From positions 1 through 64,000 of the forward strand of contig JABURQ010000203.1 of assembly GCA_014762625.1 (NCBI GenBank): DNA of 64,000 nucleotides. The letters run 5' to 3'. The position numbers were made by a program, and so were the translations under genes. The notes under the pieces were generated by a model. The model had not been told where the DNA came from. It made no database searches and saw only the letters and a list, made by a program, of their open reading frames with translations. This document shows positions 34,136 to 43,586 of this stretch, piece by piece. Source of the DNA: Planctomycetaceae bacterium. Lineage in GTDB: Bacteria; Planctomycetota; Planctomycetia; Planctomycetales; Planctomycetaceae. Every line of letters starts with the position of its first letter. Within the stretch, counting starts at the first letter, position 1.

Positions 34136-34579
34136 TCAGCCGGCTGCCGGGGTTTCTTCTTTCGGACTCAGTCGACTTTCGATCTCTTTCAATGTTTGAA
34201 TCATTTTGGAGACACCCACCTCCAACTGAGCCAGCATATCGCTCGCACCGGGATCGTTCGAGAGCGATTTTCGTTCCTGTTCGATCTCTTTGAGAACCGT
34301 TTGCTGATCGCCGATCAGACGACCGATCAAATACGACAACGACAAATATTGAAGATCGGTGTATTCGGCGGGATAGTTCGTCCTCGGAACGAAACCGTGT
34401 CGATTCACGATGAAGTCAGCCAGACGTTGAATCTGGGCTCTTTGCAGTTTGACCACCGCGTCAAGTTGTTCGGCGACGGCTTCGTCGGTGCTGGAGGTCC
34501 AGGGAGAGTTCTCACCGACGTATTGCAACAGACTACAATTGAGCGTCACGAAAGCCTGATTCAAGTGGTCCTGACTCAT
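34136..34579 (-). CDS. Hypothetical helical protein
   Basis: A 147-residue protein I do not recognise, predicted to be almost entirely helical, with about four amphipathic helices and no signal peptide. Conserved-looking segments are NCSLLQYVGENSPW and LQRAQIQRLADFI. The C-terminal third is coiled-coil-like with many Glu and Lys residues. The size and helix count recall four-helix bundles such as DinB or ferritin-like proteins, but a metal-binding set is not obvious. An upstream in-frame ATG (34642) would run to within 4 bases of the nuoN stop; I prefer 34579. It lies directly downstream of nuoN and may be co-transcribed with it. Confidence 0.55.
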   Translation of the reverse strand: MSQDHLNQAFVTLNCSLLQYVGENSPWTSSTDEAVAEQLDAVVKLQRAQIQRLADFIVNRHGFVPRTNYPAEYTDLQYLSLSYLIGRLIGDQQTVLKEIEQERKSLSNDPGASDMLAQLEVGVSKMIQTLKEIESRLSPKEETPAAG

Positions 34580-34645
34580 AATTCTGACTGACCTGGGTCT
34601 GAAGAGAGGAAATTGAATTGATCGATAAGTTGATCGCCCCACGGA

Positions 34646-36256
34646 TTAGGGAAATAGGACCGAGGCAACATTCTGTGCCGTCGAACTGAGCCCCTGCACC
34701 AGAACTCCCAGGACCACCACCGGAGCCGTTACCAGCATAGTATAGAACCCGGGAAGACTTCCCCAACGCACATCGACATCCGGGGCACCGGCGGGACGCG
34801 GATCAAGGAACATCACCTTGAGGACTTTCAGGTAGTAGAACAGGCTGAACACCGTGTTCAAACCACCGGCCACGAGAATCAGCCACATCACCCAGTGGAT
34901 GTTACCCGCTTCAAACAGCGAGGCGAAAATCATGAACTTGCCGACGAAGCCTCCGAACGGAGGCATCCCGATCAAGGAGAACATACAGATCAGCATGCAG
35001 ACACACAGGATCGGCGTCACCGAAATCAAGCCGGCGTAATCCTCGATCTCTTCGCTGAAAATGGAGTTCCGAATGAACGCCACCACGGCGAACGCACCGA
35101 GATTCATAAACAGGTAAACGGCCAGATAATACAACAAGCCTTCGAGAGCCTGTGTCGCGTTGGCGGTCGCGGCAGCGGTATCCTCTCCGGGAGCATTCAT
35201 CAGAACGATGACCGAGGCCACGCCCATCAGCATATAACCGGCGTGGGCAATCGTTGAATACGCCAAAAGTCGCTTAACGTTCGTCTGCATGTAGGCGGCG
35301 AGGTTGCCGTAAGTCGCCGTAATGGCGGCAATCACTCCGACACCAAGACCGATGTAAAGAAACGTCGGCTGTAACGCACCCGCGTCACCCGCACTAAACG
35401 CCAGAGCAAATCGGACCAGCAAAGCAAACGCCCCCGCTTTGGAAGCGACCGACAAAAATCCAGCCACTTCCGCAGAAGCCCCTTCGAACGCATCCGGACA
35501 CCAGAAGTGAAACGGAAACACCGAGAGTTTGAACGCCAGTCCGACCATCACCATCAAAATCATGACCGAAATCGCGGTTCCGGAAACAATCGGTTCACCA
35601 GATGAAGAGATCATCTGGAGGCGTTCGGCGATCAGTGACATATTGCCCGTACCGAGCAATCCCGCCAACAGACTGATTCCGTACAGCATCACGCCGGAGG
35701 CACCCGCCCCGTACACCACGTATTTGAAAGAGGCTTCACTACTGACTCGTTTCCCTTTGAGGAAGCCGACCATCACATAACTCGGAACCGACGTCATCTC
35801 GACACCGAGAAATAGAATCAGCAGGTGATTTGACGACGCCATCACCATCATGCCGATGGTGGAGCCGAAGAGTAACGTATAAAAGTCGGGACCGTCTTCC
35901 AGATCGGGCAATCCGCTGAGAATCGTCAGCGTCACCACCAGCACGAGAAACAGGAGCAGAAAGATCCGGAAAAACGCGGTAAACCGGTCGAAGATCAACA
36001 AGCCGGTAAAGATTTCCTGAACCGTGTCTCCGCCCGCTTCCTTGAGAACCATAAAGTCGTTCGCGGCGAAGCCGAACGCAACAAACGCCCCGACCAGCGC
36101 GACCCAACTCGGTGTGATCCAGCGATCGATGGAGAACAGACGAACGAACAACAGCGAGAGAATCGTACCGCACAGAATCAGTTCGGGACGAATCAGACCC
36201 ACCGACGTATCCGCCGTGTCCTGAATGAACAGATTGAGAATTTCTTCGAAGTTCAT
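34646..36256 (-). CDS. nuoN: NADH-quinone oxidoreductase subunit N
   Basis: An antiporter-like proton-pumping subunit of respiratory complex I. The 536 residues contain about 14 membrane helices. The proton-channel core is visible in the helix bearing FKLSVFPFHFWCPDAFEGA, and the lysine-bearing segment NVKRLLAYSTIAHAGYMLMG is well conserved. GMPPFGGFVGK near residue 430 is another family signature. It is the last gene of the nuoH-J-K-L-M-N run, 42 bases after nuoM. Confidence 0.95.
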   Translation of the reverse strand: MNFEEILNLFIQDTADTSVGLIRPELILCGTILSLLFVRLFSIDRWITPSWVALVGAFVAFGFAANDFMVLKEAGGDTVQEIFTGLLIFDRFTAFFRIFLLLFLVLVVTLTILSGLPDLEDGPDFYTLLFGSTIGMMVMASSNHLLILFLGVEMTSVPSYVMVGFLKGKRVSSEASFKYVVYGAGASGVMLYGISLLAGLLGTGNMSLIAERLQMISSSGEPIVSGTAISVMILMVMVGLAFKLSVFPFHFWCPDAFEGASAEVAGFLSVASKAGAFALLVRFALAFSAGDAGALQPTFLYIGLGVGVIAAITATYGNLAAYMQTNVKRLLAYSTIAHAGYMLMGVASVIVLMNAPGEDTAAATANATQALEGLLYYLAVYLFMNLGAFAVVAFIRNSIFSEEIEDYAGLISVTPILCVCMLICMFSLIGMPPFGGFVGKFMIFASLFEAGNIHWVMWLILVAGGLNTVFSLFYYLKVLKVMFLDPRPAGAPDVDVRWGSLPGFYTMLVTAPVVVLGVLVQGLSSTAQNVASVLFP

Positions 36257-36298
36257 AGTGATGATTCGACTCTCGAGTAAACCGCGACGCGGATGTGA

Positions 36299-37879
36299 TT
36301 ACTGGTTGAGACTCACGGCAGCGATGTCCGCCACGCGTTGGTATCCTTCATCCATCGACTGCACCAGTTCAGCGATTGAACCGTCCATCACGTCAAGCAT
36401 GGTGGAGGGATAAATTCCGAACCAGATGGCAAAGATCAACAGGATGGAGGCAATGGCGGCTTCGCGCGGCTCAATCGGGGTAATGGCTTCCGGATGCGGA
36501 CCTTTGTATTCAGGTCCGAGGTAGACACGTTGAATCGCCCAGAGGATATAACCCGCCGTCAGGATCACCCCTGAGGCTGCGAGGATCGCCAGGGCTTTCG
36601 AGTACTGCCACGACGACAGCACGACAAAGACCTCACCGATAAACCCGCATAGTCCGGGAAGTCCGAGGCCGGCGAAGAACAGACCGATGGAAAGTCCGCC
36701 GTACAGCGGCATTTTTCCAATCAGACCGCCGAATTTGTTCAGATCGCGATGATGAACTCGGTCGTAAATGACTCCCACCATGAAGAACATACCGGCGGAG
36801 GAGACTCCGTGAGCGATCATCTGGAACATTGCACCGTTAAGCCCCATTTGCCAATACTGCAAATTGACTCCGGCTCCGGTAGCTTCGCTGATACTCCAGA
36901 CTCCCATCCCGATCAACACATATCCCATGTGAGAGACGGAACTGTACGCCACCAGACGTTTGAAGTCGGTTTGAGCGAGAGCCGCAAAGGCCCCGTAAAT
37001 GATGCTCCAGGCTCCAATCGCGACCAGCGCCCAGGCAGCGGTTTGAGCGCCGTAAGGACAGAGAGGAAACGCGATGCGAATGATTCCGTAACCGCCCATT
37101 TTCAGCAGCACACCCGCCAGGATCATCGAGATCGGTGTGGGGGCTTCGACGTGAGCGTCCGGCAACCAGGTATGGAACGGGAAGGCCGGCAGTTTGATGG
37201 CAAACCCGATGAACAACAGAATGAACGCGATCAATTGAGTCGTCTGATCAAAACCGTAGCCCTGTTCGAGGCCTTGTCCGACGCGAGCCAGATAAAGCAG
37301 ATCGAAGCTGCGACCGCTATTGAAGTAGAACATCAACATCGCGATCAGCATCAGCACCGATCCGACCAGCGTGTACAGGAAGAATTTGATCGCCGCGTAT
37401 TCGCGACGCGGACCGCCCCAGATTCCGATCAGGAAGTACATCGGGAGCAGCATCACTTCCCAGAAAATGTAGAACAGGAAGAAGTCGAGCGAGACGAACA
37501 CACCCAACATCCCCGATTCCAGCAACAGGAAGAGAATCAGATAGCCCTTCACAGCTTTCGTGATGCTTTTGGAGGCCATCAACGCCAGTAGAGAGATACC
37601 GCTCGTCAGCATCACCAGCGGTAGGCTGATGCCGTCCACACCGACTTTGAAGCGGATATTCCAGTTCGCGATCCAGTCCCAGTCGGTCACCATCTGCATG
37701 CCGGCGACCGTGGAATCAAAATTGACCCAGACCTGCAGCGTCAGAAAGAAGGTCACCGCAGAGACCGCGATGGCAAACATTCGCATCGCGTCTTCTTGCG
37801 CTTTGTTGAAAATGTTAATCGCGACGGCACCGAGAGCCGGAAGTGCGACAATTGCCGGGATGAGGTATTCCGAATTCAT
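36299..37879 (-). CDS. nuoM: NADH-quinone oxidoreductase subunit M
   Basis: A second antiporter-like subunit of the complex I membrane arm, 526 residues, about 14 helices. Typical segments are FYIFWEVMLLPMYFLIGIWGG, EYAAIKFFLYTLVGS, KLPAFPFHTWLPDAHVEAPTP (read in parts), DFKRLVAYSSVSHMGYVLIG and GLPGLCGFIGE, which together carry the Glu and Lys residues of the proton path. Length and order are normal. It lies 68 bases downstream of nuoL. Confidence 0.96.
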   Translation of the reverse strand: MNSEYLIPAIVALPALGAVAINIFNKAQEDAMRMFAIAVSAVTFFLTLQVWVNFDSTVAGMQMVTDWDWIANWNIRFKVGVDGISLPLVMLTSGISLLALMASKSITKAVKGYLILFLLLESGMLGVFVSLDFFLFYIFWEVMLLPMYFLIGIWGGPRREYAAIKFFLYTLVGSVLMLIAMLMFYFNSGRSFDLLYLARVGQGLEQGYGFDQTTQLIAFILLFIGFAIKLPAFPFHTWLPDAHVEAPTPISMILAGVLLKMGGYGIIRIAFPLCPYGAQTAAWALVAIGAWSIIYGAFAALAQTDFKRLVAYSSVSHMGYVLIGMGVWSISEATGAGVNLQYWQMGLNGAMFQMIAHGVSSAGMFFMVGVIYDRVHHRDLNKFGGLIGKMPLYGGLSIGLFFAGLGLPGLCGFIGEVFVVLSSWQYSKALAILAASGVILTAGYILWAIQRVYLGPEYKGPHPEAITPIEPREAAIASILLIFAIWFGIYPSTMLDVMDGSIAELVQSMDEGYQRVADIAAVSLNQ

Positions 37880-37947
37880 GATCGTCAGGTGTTCCTGGAA
37901 CCGAAAAATGAAATTGAGTGTTTCTTCGAATCGCGTCGTCTAATGAT

Positions 37948-40725
37948 CTAGTGCGGGAACCAGACAAAAAGAACGACACTGAGGGTCACCACCGCAACGG
38001 CGATGAACATCACATACTGACGCAATTGACCGGTTTGCAACTTGCGAAAACTGCCGCCGACACGGAATGTCGCAGCCCCCAGCAGGTTGACCAATCCATC
38101 GACAAACTTCTCGTCGAACAGACGGTCCCACTTGCTGATCCACAGAGTCGCACGACTCAACCAGTGCAAAAATGCGTCAAAGACATATTTATCAATCGCG
38201 GCACAGAACCGAGCCACGATATGAGCGGGCTTCATGAACATCGTGTCGTACAGTTCATCGAAGTACCACTTGTGGGAAAGGTAGCTGTGAACGCCTTTCA
38301 GTGAGCTTTTAATATCAGCCGGATTGATCAAACCGAGTCCGTAGATGACAAACGCGATGAGTGTCCCTGTGACTGCGGCGATTGTTGCCAAATTGCCGGC
38401 GCTTGAGTGATTCGTCAGGACATCGATATGGCCTGGCAGATTCAGCGACACGGTGCTTCCAACACCAGCCATCACGGCATGTGTCATCGCGGGGGCTGAT
38501 TCTGAGAGCATGACGAATAGCTTTCCGCCTTCACCACCGACAGCACAAATCGCCGCCAGAACCGACAACGCCACCAACGGTCCCGTCATCACCAGAGGAG
38601 ACTCGTGACAGTGGTCGTAAAGGTGCTCGTCGCGAGGCTTACCGAGGAACGTATAGAACCAAAGGCGGAACATGTAAAAGGCCGTCAAACCGGCGGTAAT
38701 CAACGGCAGAATGAACAGCAGCAGGTGAGCCGGATTCATCTTGAAGTAGGTTAACGCGGTGGCGACGATTGCGTCTTTGGAGTGGAAACCGGAAAAAGCA
38801 GCTTTCGCATTCGCCAGCCCTGTGTAAGAGAGCATCAAACCGACAACCACCAGCGTTGCGACCAGAGGCAATTTCGTCCGTTCGCGTTTGTAGATATCGA
38901 ACAAAGCAAACAATAAACCGAGGATCAACAGAATGTAGCCGATGACTCCGAAGCTCACCCCCGGCACCGACAAACCAGCAATAGCAATTACACCCACCAG
39001 CATCGCAGACCCGGTGATCGGCAACTTGCGGATCAATCCACCCATCTTGGGCATTTCCTGCTCGTGATGGCAGGCCGCTATCACACTTCCCGAGCATAGG
39101 AACAACAGTGATTTGAAGAACGCGTGAGTAACCAAATGGAACAGCCCCGCCGCCCAGCCAAATATTCCCAGACCGAGCATCATATAGCCGAGCTGACTGA
39201 TGGTGGAGTAAGCGAGCACCTGTTTCAAGTCGGTCACAACCATCGCAATGGTCGCCGCCACAAACAGCGTGATCGCTCCTACATAGGCAATGACGAGCAA
39301 CACTTCCGGCGTAAACATCGGATAGAAACGTCCGGCAAGATAAACACCCGCCGCGACCATCGTCGCCGAGTGAACCAAGGCCGAAACCGGAGTGGGGCCC
39401 TCCATCGCGTCGGGCAACCAGGTTTGCAAAGGGAACTGGGCCGACTTACCGATACAGCCCCCGAAAACGCCGAGACCCGCTACCACCAGCAACCAGTAAG
39501 GCATGCTGGCGGGAAGGCCTTCGTCATTTTTCAGGCGACCGCCGTGGCCGTCCTGGAGGTAAACAACACCTGCTTCTTCATCGACATCCAATTCGCCTCC
39601 CGGCGTGCGAATCATCTGAAACAGACCAGCCGGTTTGTCCGCATGAGCGAGATCAGGCTCGGCAAACTTGAACGTTCCGAAGGTGGTCCAGATCGCCATC
39701 AATCCAATCAGGAACCCGAAGTCGCCAACGCGGTTCATGATGAACGCCTTGTTGGCGGCGGTGCTGGCGGACTTCCGCTCGACGTAGAAGCCAATCAGGA
39801 AATAGGAACAGACACCGACCAGTTCCCAGAAAACGAAGACCTGGAAAATGTTTCCGGCGATCACCAATCCGAGCATCGAGAAACAGAACAGCGACAGGAA
39901 CGCGAAAAACTTGTAGAAGCGGCCCGGTCGATGAACGTGCTTGCCGTTTGCGTAATGAGCTTCGTGATCGACATATTCGTCGGTCAATTCATCAGACATG
40001 TAACCCATCGCGAAGATGTGGATACAGGTCGCGATGAACGTCACCATTGTGAACATCACGAGCGTCAATGTATCGATGTAGTATTCGATATTGATCTCAA
40101 GATCGCCGAATTTCGCGAGACGGTAGTAGACTCCGCTGAAGACGGCGGGACCTTCGTGCTTCGCCTCGGCGTCTTCCTCGTGATCGTGACCGTGTTCCTC
40201 GTGGCCATGTTCGGCATGTTCGGCATGTTCGCTGTCCGGTTTTTCAGCGGCAATCGGATCGGCGATGGCGAATTGAGCGAGAGCCGCATCTTTCGGCGTG
40301 ATCGCGGTTTGCTTTTCGCTCTCTTCAGCCTTGTGCTCGCCGTCGTGATGTTTTTCTTCGTGGTGACCCTCTTCATGTTCATGATGGGCGTCGTCGTGAT
40401 GCCCGTCCCCATGCCCTTCTTCGTGGTGACCATGACCGGGCAGAGGCTTTCCTTCTTCGATCGCGGCGACGAGTTCTTTGTGATGAGCCGATTCGTGTTC
40501 GTAACGTTCGTTCCAGCCGGTCGCCTGCACGTAGGTCATGAGTGCCCAACTGCTGAACAGAAAGCCGAGCCCGATGCAGCCGACAGCCATCTGGGCGGCC
40601 GCTTTGCTCAAGCGATCCCGCTGCCAGTATCCGGCAAAGATCTCAACGGCAAACCCGAGCAGCGGCAACAGCCACGCCAAAGTCAGCAGCGTCTTGATGG
40701 TTTCGCCCGTAGTCTGGTAATCCAT
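37948..40725 (-). CDS. nuoL: NADH-quinone oxidoreductase subunit L with His-rich insertion
   Basis: The distal antiporter-like subunit that also carries the long lateral helix of complex I. At 925 residues it is much longer than the usual 600-650. Core motifs are intact: VFVFWELVGVCSYFLIGFY, KAFIMNRVGDFGF, FPLQTWLPDAMEGPTPVSAL (read in parts), DLKQVLAYSTISQLGYMMLG and HAFFKSLLFL. The extra length comes partly from residues about 77-190, a His/Glu/Asp-rich loop with 24 histidines in residues 81-190, placed between the second and third helices. By analogy with other NuoL proteins this loop should face the periplasm. A second insertion (about 360-415) contains GGELDVDEEAGVVYLQDGHGG. Confidence 0.95.
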   Translation of the reverse strand: MDYQTTGETIKTLLTLAWLLPLLGFAVEIFAGYWQRDRLSKAAAQMAVGCIGLGFLFSSWALMTYVQATGWNERYEHESAHHKELVAAIEEGKPLPGHGHHEEGHGDGHHDDAHHEHEEGHHEEKHHDGEHKAEESEKQTAITPKDAALAQFAIADPIAAEKPDSEHAEHAEHGHEEHGHDHEEDAEAKHEGPAVFSGVYYRLAKFGDLEINIEYYIDTLTLVMFTMVTFIATCIHIFAMGYMSDELTDEYVDHEAHYANGKHVHRPGRFYKFFAFLSLFCFSMLGLVIAGNIFQVFVFWELVGVCSYFLIGFYVERKSASTAANKAFIMNRVGDFGFLIGLMAIWTTFGTFKFAEPDLAHADKPAGLFQMIRTPGGELDVDEEAGVVYLQDGHGGRLKNDEGLPASMPYWLLVVAGLGVFGGCIGKSAQFPLQTWLPDAMEGPTPVSALVHSATMVAAGVYLAGRFYPMFTPEVLLVIAYVGAITLFVAATIAMVVTDLKQVLAYSTISQLGYMMLGLGIFGWAAGLFHLVTHAFFKSLLFLCSGSVIAACHHEQEMPKMGGLIRKLPITGSAMLVGVIAIAGLSVPGVSFGVIGYILLILGLLFALFDIYKRERTKLPLVATLVVVGLMLSYTGLANAKAAFSGFHSKDAIVATALTYFKMNPAHLLLFILPLITAGLTAFYMFRLWFYTFLGKPRDEHLYDHCHESPLVMTGPLVALSVLAAICAVGGEGGKLFVMLSESAPAMTHAVMAGVGSTVSLNLPGHIDVLTNHSSAGNLATIAAVTGTLIAFVIYGLGLINPADIKSSLKGVHSYLSHKWYFDELYDTMFMKPAHIVARFCAAIDKYVFDAFLHWLSRATLWISKWDRLFDEKFVDGLVNLLGAATFRVGGSFRKLQTGQLRQYVMFIAVAVVTLSVVLFVWFPH

Positions 40726-40783
40726 GGGTGATCCGTGAAGTCTTGGTGGTAAATCTGTCTCTGAGGTCTGCCGCTCGTCCGCC

Positions 40784-41086
40784 TCAGCCTTTCAGTTCGT
40801 CGCCTCGGTCCACATCGATGGTGAGGTGGTTATTGTAGAAGTTGAGTGCGATGGAGAGGGCAACGGCAGCTTCCGCAGCCGCCAGTACAATCACAAACAA
40901 CGACACGATCTGGCCGTCCAGTCCGAGCGATGTGAATCGCGAAAACGCGACGAAGTTAACGTTCGCTCCGTTCAGAACCAGTTCCACACCCATCAGCAGT
41001 CCGATGCCGTTTCGTTTGGTCGCCATACAGACCACCCCCGAAACAAACAGAACCGCTCCAACTAACAAATAACTTTCCAAACCCAT
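40784..41086 (-). CDS. nuoK: NADH-quinone oxidoreductase subunit K
   Basis: A three-helix membrane subunit of complex I, 100 residues, the normal size. The key glutamates in helices two and three are present: GLLMGVELVLNGANVNFV and VLAAAEAAVALSIALNFYN. It lies between nuoJ (54 bases upstream) and nuoL (58 bases downstream) in the membrane-arm operon. Confidence 0.96.
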   Translation of the reverse strand: MGLESYLLVGAVLFVSGVVCMATKRNGIGLLMGVELVLNGANVNFVAFSRFTSLGLDGQIVSLFVIVLAAAEAAVALSIALNFYNNHLTIDVDRGDELKG

Positions 41087-41140
41087 ATCAGTGACTCATT
41101 CTGATCGATGTAAAATCGTAATGGTGTTACCGAAGTGTTG

Positions 41141-41755
41141 TCATTCCGACGCCTGCGCTCGACGTTTGGCACGAGCCAGATAAGAGGCCCCCACGAGCAC
41201 GACGAGCAGGTGAATCGAGACAATTTCAAACGGGAACAAATACCCGGAACTGAGACCGGCTTCTTCCGGAGCGCCGAGATCCTTATCGGGTCGCAATCCG
41301 AGTAACGCCATTCCCAGCGGGCGAATCGTATTCCCCTGTCCTTGCGGGTTATATCCTTGACCTTCCGCGGGAACGAACTCTCCCTGAGAGGTCACCACGG
41401 CTGCTTGGTTCCAGTCAACCGATCGTACGGTCCCCTGAATCAGGAACAGCAGCATCAGGCCGACGCCCGCCCCGAGAACTAGTTCTCCCGGCGACGTTTG
41501 AATATTGACGTGAGGTCCGCTGGCGGTGAGCATGATCCCGAAGATCAACAACACCAGCGTTCCGCCGACGTAAATAATGATTTGAGTCGCCGCCACGAAG
41601 TCGGCGTGCAACATAAAGTACAGCCCGGCAGTCGATCCGAGCGAGACAATCAACCAGAACGCCATCCGAGCCACTCGCTGAGCGAGTACCACACCCAAAG
41701 CACCGCCGCAGGTGGACAACGCGAATATTAAAAACAAGAGCTTTTCGTAGGTCAT
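41141..41755 (-). CDS. nuoJ: NADH-quinone oxidoreductase subunit J
   Basis: A five-helix membrane subunit of complex I, 204 residues. The conserved helix segment HADFVAATQIIIYVGGTLVLLIFGIML is characteristic. The loop after the fourth helix is longer than usual and polar (about 115-165). The start overlaps the nuoH stop in an ATGA, so nuoH and nuoJ are directly coupled; nuoI, often found between them, is absent here. Confidence 0.94.
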   Translation of the reverse strand: MTYEKLLFLIFALSTCGGALGVVLAQRVARMAFWLIVSLGSTAGLYFMLHADFVAATQIIIYVGGTLVLLIFGIMLTASGPHVNIQTSPGELVLGAGVGLMLLFLIQGTVRSVDWNQAAVVTSQGEFVPAEGQGYNPQGQGNTIRPLGMALLGLRPDKDLGAPEEAGLSSGYLFPFEIVSIHLLVVLVGASYLARAKRRAQASE

Positions 41756-43056
41756 CGGGTTCCTCCGGCGACCTTCCGGTCGTCATCGGCGACTGCCATG
41801 CGGTCATCCGGTGTCGAGTTGGGAAGAATAAATTGTGAGGTTTCTGCGTCTTCGTCGGGAGTGGAAACTGCGGGCTTCACCCAGTTTTCGGCTTTGGGAG
41901 AAGCGAACGACGTTTGAGCTCCTCCGGTCATTTTGTAAACCAAAAGCGGCCAGGCGATCACGCCGAGGAATAGAGCACAGCTGATCGGTATCAGATATTT
42001 CAAACAGGTAATCATCACCTGGTCGATTCGCAGACGCGGCAGAGTCCAGCGGACCCAGACCTGCACAAAGACCAGCACCCAGGCTTTGGAAATCAGGATT
42101 CCCATCCCGATCGCGTTTGCCAGATAAGCCATCGGCTCGAAGCTGCCGTCCGCCGACAAGCCTCGCATTTGATTCAAGGTCGCATCGAGTGGAGGAATGC
42201 CGCTATTCCAGCCTCCCAGGAAGAGGATCGAGGCGACCGCACAAACGACAAACATCGCCGCGTACTCGCCCATAAAGAAGAACGACCATCGCATCCCCGA
42301 GTATTCGGTGTGAAAACCACCCACCAGTTCGGACTCAGCTTCCGCCAAGTCGAATGGGGCACGTTTACAGCTCGCCGTCGCGACAGTGAAATACACGAAG
42401 AATGCGACCAGCGTAAAGGGATCGTTAAAGATCAACCAGTTTTGAAATCCGCCCGACTGCAACTGGGCAATCTCAACCAGATTGAGTGAACCGGCAACAG
42501 TGACCGGAATAATAGCACAGATCGCGAGAGGAATTTCGTAGCTCACCATCTGAGCCGCTTCACGCATCCCCCCGAACAGCGACCACTTCGAGCCGCTCGA
42601 ATAACCGGCGAGAATAATGCCGATCACTTCCAGCGAGAGAATCGCCACCAGCACATACAGGCCGATATCAGAAGCGACCGCGACCCAGGTATCACCGAAA
42701 GGAAGCACCATAAAGGTCGCAAAGGAAGCGACACAGACCATATAAGGAGCCATCCGAAACAACATTGAGTCGGCGGCGGGAGGAACCAGGTCCTCTTTTT
42801 GAATCAGTTTGATACCGTCCGCGATCGATTGCAGCCAGCCGAAGCGGCCACCGACGCGGGTCGGTCCCATGCGGTCCTGGATTCGCCCGGCGATTTTTCG
42901 TTCGCCCCAAATCCAGAAAACAGGAGTCCCCATAAAAATCGCCACCAGCAGGGAACCGTGGATAATTGCAGCCAATACCATGGCGATTCCGTTGGTCAAA
43001 CCGAGAGAATCCCGCAGGTAATCGGCGATATTCGTGGCTATTGGTAAGAAGTTCAT
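41752..43056 (-). CDS. nuoH: NADH-quinone oxidoreductase subunit H
   Basis: The membrane subunit that forms the quinone chamber of complex I with the peripheral arm. The signature loop GPTRVGGRFGWLQSIADGIK and LAEAESELVGGFHTEYSGM are present, with eight to nine helices. At 434 residues it is longer than many homologues because of a polar C-terminal tail of about 70 residues (PKAENW to the end). A TTG at 43074 would add six residues; I prefer the ATG at 43056. It is the first gene of the nuoH-J-K-L-M-N unit, with 530 bases upstream containing no gene. Confidence 0.95.
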   Translation of the reverse strand: MNFLPIATNIADYLRDSLGLTNGIAMVLAAIIHGSLLVAIFMGTPVFWIWGERKIAGRIQDRMGPTRVGGRFGWLQSIADGIKLIQKEDLVPPAADSMLFRMAPYMVCVASFATFMVLPFGDTWVAVASDIGLYVLVAILSLEVIGIILAGYSSGSKWSLFGGMREAAQMVSYEIPLAICAIIPVTVAGSLNLVEIAQLQSGGFQNWLIFNDPFTLVAFFVYFTVATASCKRAPFDLAEAESELVGGFHTEYSGMRWSFFFMGEYAAMFVVCAVASILFLGGWNSGIPPLDATLNQMRGLSADGSFEPMAYLANAIGMGILISKAWVLVFVQVWVRWTLPRLRIDQVMITCLKYLIPISCALFLGVIAWPLLVYKMTGGAQTSFASPKAENWVKPAVSTPDEDAETSQFILPNSTPDDRMAVADDDRKVAGGTR

Positions 43057-43586
43057 CAGCGCATCCGTCCTCAATGGACCGGTCTGGGCTCAAACACGCA
43101 GCGGGTTCATCGCGAACAGTCCCTGTCCGCACCGCGCGTACAACTAAAGCGTGAACTATGCCACAACGGAAATGGCGTTTCAAGTGACCCGGAAATCAAT
43201 TTCTCCAAGCCAGCCAAACACTTGCGCCGGATTTCTCTCAAATTTGAGAAGCTGGGAAATCCTGCGGAGTGGACGAAGGGGACGCGACTGTGATCAACTT
43301 CATCCAGACAACTTTTGGCGGAGGGCTTACTCTCGAATTCCGACCCCGGTTTTCCCCAATCAGTCCGAGTACCCCTGTTTCGTCAAGCAATTCTCACGAA
43401 CGGGAATCTTTCAGTATGGTCAGGGTGTCCGTGAGCATCGGGCCTCAATAGCTTTGTAGGTCGGGTTAGCCGAACGCAGTGAGTCGTAACCCGACAAGCC
43501 TGTGCAACACTGCGCAAACTGTCGAGATACGCTGCGCTATCCCGGCCTACCACATTCACGAGTGGAGAAAAAGAAATTGTGACCGA
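43057..43586. other. Intergenic region between nuoH and the ExbD genes
   Basis: No gene is seen. It must contain the promoter of the nuo operon (minus strand), but I find no convincing -35/-10 pair. The part next to the ExbD stop holds the palindromic element at 43456-43550. Confidence 0.5.
43456..43550. repeat. Palindromic extragenic element (GTCGGGTTA type)
   Basis: The segment begins GTAGG and ends CCTAC. Inside, GTCGGGTTA (43460-43468) pairs perfectly with TAACCCGAC (43487-43495). This motif pattern, with a GCCGAACGCAGTGAG loop, resembles dispersed extragenic repeats known in many bacterial genomes. It lies 36 bases beyond the last ExbD stop codon and could act as a weak transcription end, but there is no T tract. 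Confidence 0.65.

Noticed and set aside
39124-40731. 535-codon plus-strand open frame opposite nuoL
   Set aside because: It is the complement of nuoL; its apparent His-, Val- and Arg-rich stretches are the mirror of the NuoL insertion and membrane helices.
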